The notes below the pieces were generated by a model, which was not told the DNA's origin, made no database searches, and saw only the letters and a list, made by a program, of their open reading frames with translations. Of a DNA stretch of 33,648 bases, positions 30,356-33,648 are shown piece by piece (the first letter of the stretch is position 1; every line of letters starts with the position of its first letter). The position numbers were made by a program, and so were the translations under genes. The stretch comes from Stercoripulliclostridium_A sp963642145 (GTDB lineage Bacteria; Bacillota; Clostridia; Christensenellales; DTU072): NCBI GenBank assembly GCA_963642145.1, contig CAVIFU010000020.1, positions 1 through 33,648 of the forward strand. The letters are read 5' to 3'.

Positions 30356-31878
30356 TAGTTGTTACCTCCTTTGAGTATCTTAATCACCTTATTTGCCGCG
30401 GCATATCCGGTGATGTATGCGGACGAATAACCGTCTCCGCGTTGCGCGTGACCTCCGCAATATGTCAGTCCCTTGACCGCAAAGTCCGTATTGAAAGCCG
30501 AAGTACGCGTAATTACGCTATCCCAACCGGCGTTGTCGTAACCGTAGATTTCGCCGTCCGGAGTGCCTAAATACCTTGCAAACGTCACCGGCGTAGCCAC
30601 GGATATTTCCTCGATGTGATCGAGAACGTTTACATTCATTACTTTTTCGTAATCGCGTATAAATTTTTCGGCAACGTAATTTTTGAACTTCTTGTAGTTT
30701 TCGGGAGTCAAGTCGGCGGGGAGCTCGTTACCGTACATCGGTATGGTGAAGAACAACATGCTCGTGCCTTCGGGTGAAGCCTCGGGAATGACTTTGTTCA
30801 GGCAGTTGACGACGTAGTACGCGCCTTTGTCGCGATTGTCGTATTGCTCTCTCGGGTTGGCGCATGAGGATATAAACACCGTATAGTCGTTTATTCCGAG
30901 CTCTTCGGCGGACGCGTCGAGTCCCAAGTAAATGGTGACAAACGTAATGCCGAATTTACGCGCATTGGCGAGTTTGAGCTCTCTTTCCGGCACGAATTTC
31001 CTGTCGCTCATGCCGTATACGTTGTTGGGGATAACGTTGGAGATGACTTGTTTTGCGCGGATTTCTTCACCGGAAGCGATTTTGACGCCCACGCAGGAGC
31101 CGTCCGCGTCATAGAGGAATTCGGTTACTTCGCTGTTATACCAAACGTCACCGCCGTGGTCTCTCAGCGACTTTTCGAGGGCGAGGCTCAGCTCATGCGA
31201 GCGATCGTGCGGCATCGCGGCTCCGTCGATGACGTAGGACGATACCATCGATAGGTAGTGCATGGCGTTGAGTTCGTCTGTCGGAATGCCGAGGTAGCAC
31301 CAATATGTGTTGACTATGTCGCGAGCCTTCTCCGGCATGCCGAGGGCGATTTCCACTTCTTCAGCGCTGTGGGAAGCAACTTTCATGAAGTCGCCGTGCT
31401 TAAACACCATAACGAGCGCGTTGGGCTTGCCCTTCTTTTCCATGACATATGCAAGAGCGGCGTCATCTTTGCGGCACAAATCGAACAATGCTTTGACCGA
31501 GGCACGGCAACCGGGAACGGCTTTTTCCATATCGTCGCAGAATTCTTCTTCTCCGGCACGAAGCTTGACGTCGAATCCGTTTTTGCCATGTGAAACGTGG
31601 CGGAAGGTGGCGTGCTCGTATTGCCAATTGATCTTTGTTTCGAGATCCTCGAATATTTTGTAGACATCTTTGGGTGCGCTTGCGGTACCCACCGAGCACA
31701 ATTCATGCAAACTCGGCTCAAATTCAAAGCGACCTCTTTTGAATGTGGACGCGCTGCCGCCCGGGAGGTTGTGCTTTTCCAGGAGGAGCGTTTTAAGCCC
31801 TTCCTTGGCGCATTTGGCGGCGGCTACAAGTCCGCCGTTACCGGCGCCGACTACTACTACGTCGTACGTGTGTTCCAT
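30355..31878 (-). CDS. CrtI/RetSat-like FAD-dependent oxidoreductase
   Basis: A 507-residue flavoprotein of the phytoene desaturase/carotenoid isomerase-like superfamily. The N-terminal dinucleotide fold is VVVGAGNGGLVAAAKCAKEG, then LLEKHNLPGGSAST, and the C-terminal FAD region is LTYCGGHAQRGDGYSSAYITG. There is no transmembrane helix. The start at 31878 (MEHTYD) has AGGAG 8 nt upstream; a GTG at 31887 overlaps that ribosome binding site and is less likely. The substrate is unknown. No other carotenoid genes are nearby, so saturation or desaturation of another lipid or polyene is possible. It is co-transcribed with the reductase. Confidence 0.85.
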   Translation of the reverse strand: MEHTYDVVVVGAGNGGLVAAAKCAKEGLKTLLLEKHNLPGGSASTFKRGRFEFEPSLHELCSVGTASAPKDVYKIFEDLETKINWQYEHATFRHVSHGKNGFDVKLRAGEEEFCDDMEKAVPGCRASVKALFDLCRKDDAALAYVMEKKGKPNALVMVFKHGDFMKVASHSAEEVEIALGMPEKARDIVNTYWCYLGIPTDELNAMHYLSMVSSYVIDGAAMPHDRSHELSLALEKSLRDHGGDVWYNSEVTEFLYDADGSCVGVKIASGEEIRAKQVISNVIPNNVYGMSDRKFVPERELKLANARKFGITFVTIYLGLDASAEELGINDYTVFISSCANPREQYDNRDKGAYYVVNCLNKVIPEASPEGTSMLFFTIPMYGNELPADLTPENYKKFKNYVAEKFIRDYEKVMNVNVLDHIEEISVATPVTFARYLGTPDGEIYGYDNAGWDSVITRTSAFNTDFAVKGLTYCGGHAQRGDGYSSAYITGYAAANKVIKILKGGNN

Positions 31879-31916
31879 ATGTATCACTCCTTATAGAGTA
31901 CTTTGTTTATATAGAT

Positions 31917-31945
31917 ATTGTATAACCGTTTCGGGTTTAAGTCAA
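31917..31945 (-). promoter_or_regulatory. Promoter of the FAD oxidoreductase/reductase operon
   Basis: On the minus strand, TTGACT (31940-31945), 17 bp, TACAAT (31917-31922). Its -35 box overlaps the left arm of the palindrome at 31943-31973. Confidence 0.85.
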
Positions 31946-31973
31946 TACCGATTTTCCCAAAATATCGGTATTG
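31943..31973. promoter_or_regulatory. Palindromic operator between divergent promoters
   Basis: CAATACCGAT (31943-31952) and ATCGGTATTG (31964-31973) are exact inverted repeats separated by 11 bp. Each outer end supplies part of a -35 hexamer of the divergent promoters, so a dimeric regulator bound here would block or control both. The regulator gene is not identified. Confidence 0.8.
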
Positions 31974-31999
31974 CATTACAAAAGCTCATATGTTATAAT
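31971..31999 (+). promoter_or_regulatory. Promoter of the GPH transporter gene
   Basis: TTGCAT (31971-31976), 17 bp, TATAAT (31994-31999), with TG one base before the -10 box. The -35 box shares TTG with the right arm of the palindrome. Confidence 0.85.
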
Positions 32000-32010
32000 T
32001 ATATTGCGTT

Positions 32011-32043
32011 ATGGAGGAAAAACGCAAAAAAATCACATTTTAG
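32011..32043 (+). CDS. Possible 10-residue leader peptide
   Basis: ATG at 32011 opens MEEKRKKITF and stops with TAG at 32041-32043, inside the ribosome binding site of the transporter gene. It begins about 5 nt after the predicted transcription start and has no ribosome binding site. It may be chance. Confidence 0.2.
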   Translation: MEEKRKKITF

Positions 32044-32054
32044 GAGGTAGAAAA

Positions 32055-33437
32055 ATGGATTATAACCGTTTGCCGCTTAAGGAAAAAATCAGTTATGGTT
32101 TAGCCGGGTTCGGTCAAAACCTCACCATCACGTTTGTAAATACCTTCTTAATGACGGTAATTTACGGCTACATGGGCTTGTCGCTCGAAAGCCTCGGTAT
32201 CCTGACGGTGATACTCACCGTTGCCAAGGTTTGGGACGCCGTCAACGATCCTTTGATGGGATTACTGATAGACAGGATGCAATTCAAGAGCGGGGGCAAA
32301 ATGCGCCCGTTTATTTTAATCAGCATCGTGCCTGTCGCTTTGCTCACAATTGCGCTGTTTGCTATCCCGTCCGGTTGGAGTCAGGGTGCCAAACTGACGG
32401 TTTTCGGAATATGTTATCTTTTGTGGGACGCGGCGTACACCATCTGCGACGTGCCTTACTGGGGACTTTCCGGGGCAATGACGCCGGATACGGAAGAGCG
32501 TACCAAACTCATTTCGTTCGCGCGTACTTTCGGCAACGTAGGCTTAGGAGTAATCACACTTATCGGCGCCAACATGGCAGGCTGGTTCAGCGGAGGCGGA
32601 GAAACAACCAAGCAGGGCTGGATTATAGCCACGGTAGTAGTTGTGGTAGTCGGCATGGGCTTATTCTCGCTGGCGTTTTTCGGGACGAAGGAGCGCGTCG
32701 TCAATACCAACAAGGACGCGTCGCTCAAAGATATATTCAAAGCGCTCAAAGCCAATAAACCGCTGCTTATAATTTTACTCGGCAGTGTTTTGGGCTTTGG
32801 CAGAACGCTTATACAGGTCAGCGGAGCAACTGTCGCGCTCATAAGCTTCGGAGACGAGGATAAATTCATATTCATGGGAGCCGCGATACTTGTTTCCATG
32901 ATTTTGGCGACGGTAGTCAGTCCGTTTATCCTCAAAAAGGTCAGCAAAAAGAATCTGATGATATATTCGTCGTTATTCTCGGTCATCGTCTACACAGCCA
33001 TGTACTTCATACCTCTTACCGAGTTCTACGTGATAATCGGCGCGATATTCCTTACGGGCTTTTCTTTGGGGTTCTTCACGGTACTTCAAACGGCAATGAT
33101 CGCGGACTCGGTAGACTACGTGCAAGTCAAAACAGGCGAGCGCAACGAGGGCGTTTGTTTCAGCGCGCTAACGTTCTCCGGCAAGCTTATGAACGCGATT
33201 TCCACCCTTGCGTTCATGGTGGTCATGCTTGTGGTCAGATACGAAGAGGGCGCCGTTATCACGCAAACGATCCGCAAGGGCGCATATTTTGCCATCACAA
33301 TCATCCCGGCGATAAGTTGCTTGCTCGGCACGATACCGTTTTTCTTCTATCCGTTGACGGAAGCGCAAGTTGTCGAAAACGGCAACATCCTCAAATCCCT
33401 CAAAGAGCAGCAGGACGCCGAGAGCGCTTCGCGGTAG
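32055..33437 (+). CDS. GPH-family sugar/cation symporter (MFS-like)
   Basis: A 460-residue integral membrane transporter of the glycoside-pentoside-hexuronide:cation symporter family. About 12 hydrophobic segments can be traced. Family marks are KISYGLAGFGQNL near the N-terminus, KVWDAVNDPLMGLLIDR between helices 2 and 3, the CDVPYWGLSGAMTPDTEERTKL-type region after helix 4 and TMIADSVDYVQ-like DSVDY later. The substrate may be a glycoside or hexuronide, but the divergent redox genes do not help define it. The frame is open upstream, but ATG 32055 has AGGAGGT 6 nt before it and gives the normal N-terminus. It is divergent from the FAD oxidoreductase operon with a shared operator. Confidence 0.9.
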   Translation: MDYNRLPLKEKISYGLAGFGQNLTITFVNTFLMTVIYGYMGLSLESLGILTVILTVAKVWDAVNDPLMGLLIDRMQFKSGGKMRPFILISIVPVALLTIALFAIPSGWSQGAKLTVFGICYLLWDAAYTICDVPYWGLSGAMTPDTEERTKLISFARTFGNVGLGVITLIGANMAGWFSGGGETTKQGWIIATVVVVVVGMGLFSLAFFGTKERVVNTNKDASLKDIFKALKANKPLLIILLGSVLGFGRTLIQVSGATVALISFGDEDKFIFMGAAILVSMILATVVSPFILKKVSKKNLMIYSSLFSVIVYTAMYFIPLTEFYVIIGAIFLTGFSLGFFTVLQTAMIADSVDYVQVKTGERNEGVCFSALTFSGKLMNAISTLAFMVVMLVVRYEEGAVITQTIRKGAYFAITIIPAISCLLGTIPFFFYPLTEAQVVENGNILKSLKEQQDAESASR

Positions 33438-33541
33438 AGGGTAGATAATAGGGTAAACTTGCGCAGAACCAAAAGGATTTCAGTTAAAACCGACGCGAAA
33501 GATTGAAAAAATCCTCCGCGTTCGGATCCTGTCACAAACAA

Positions 33542-33570
33542 AAACGGTACGTAAACTCGTACCGTTTCTT
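33542..33570. terminator. Bidirectional terminator at the right end
   Basis: AAACGGTACG (33542-33551) pairs perfectly with CGTACCGTTT (33558-33567), with CTTT on the plus strand and a T-rich tail on the minus strand. It lies about 105 nt after the transporter gene and directly follows the tRNA-like remnant on the minus strand. Confidence 0.8.
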
Positions 33571-33575
33571 TGTAG

Positions 33576-33648
33576 TGGTCGAGGTGACGGGATTTGCTCC
33601 GCGCCCTTGCTTTGCAAGGCTTCGCCCATGAGGGGCGCTATCACGCCG
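33576..33648 (-). repeat. tRNA 3'-half-like remnant (cut by the window end)
   Basis: On the minus strand the last bases before the terminator read CAAATCCCGTCACCTCGACCA, close to a tRNA T-arm, acceptor strand, A73 and CCA. The T-loop lacks the GTTC consensus (GGAGCAAAT), and the preceding sequence folds as CCTTGC-AAA-GCAAGG, not as an anticodon arm. It looks like a tRNA-derived repeat or pseudo-tRNA. A full gene cannot be excluded, since the 5' end is at or past the edge. Confidence 0.35.

Noticed and set aside
1..33648. CRISPR array, insertion sequence, prophage or integrase
   Set aside because: No regularly spaced repeats, transposase or recombinase motifs were seen. The only repeats are short and intergenic.

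Overview
The window looks like a chromosomal segment of an anaerobic, spore-forming Firmicute, probably an uncultured member of the Clostridia. Four things in the sequence point there: a germination protease gene (gpr), a SCIFF ranthipeptide precursor with its radical SAM maturase, a three-gene electron-bifurcating [FeFe] hydrogenase, and AGGAGG-type ribosome binding sites with sigma-A-like promoters. I cannot assign a species. Genes are tightly packed, with many 1-8 nt overlaps.

Layout. 1-457: a possible CDS tail, then repeat- and hairpin-rich noncoding DNA. 458-1872: ung-nadE. 2133-8014: hydC-hydB-hydA, then a WG-repeat protein and a membrane-anchored SH3-like protein. 8075-8450 (minus): rpsT followed by tRNA-Pro(GGG). 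8568-10102: gpr-murI. 10248-12317: an EF-G paralogue with a degenerate G4 motif. 12494-14786 (minus): Ldh2-type malate dehydrogenase and malic enzyme. 14869-17275 (minus): glutamate dehydrogenase coupled to an exported metallophosphoesterase. 17460-19022: an accessory cassette of a small HTH protein, a HARE-HTH/nuclease-like protein and a TPR-like protein. 19167-24804: an aromatic amino acid operon, aroF-tyrA-aroA-aroC and a chorismate mutase/shikimate dehydrogenase/shikimate kinase fusion. 24806-27701 (minus): SCIFF peptide scfA, maturase scfB and a PLP decarboxylase. 28185-29090: an HTH-Fic protein. 29144-31878 (minus): a CrtI-like FAD oxidoreductase and a flavin/[2Fe-2S] reductase, divergent from a GPH-family transporter at 32055-33437. 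The last 110 bases hold a terminator and a tRNA-like remnant.

How the genes fit together. The hydrogenase, glutamate dehydrogenase, malic enzyme and Ldh2 enzyme fit a fermentative metabolism that balances NAD(P)H and ferredoxin. The aro operon covers DAHP synthase, shikimate dehydrogenase, shikimate kinase, EPSP synthase, chorismate synthase, chorismate mutase and prephenate dehydrogenase. aroB, aroD and prephenate dehydratase are not in the window.

The most unusual items are: the 50-residue SCIFF precursor at 27549-27701, with seven cysteines and Gly where the known cross-link acceptor Thr lies; a 31-bp palindrome whose ends are built into both -35 boxes of a divergent promoter pair; the triple Aro fusion; the EF-G paralogue lacking the guanine-specificity Asp; the HTH/HARE-nuclease/TPR cassette; and promoters at ung and aroF that predict leaderless mRNAs.
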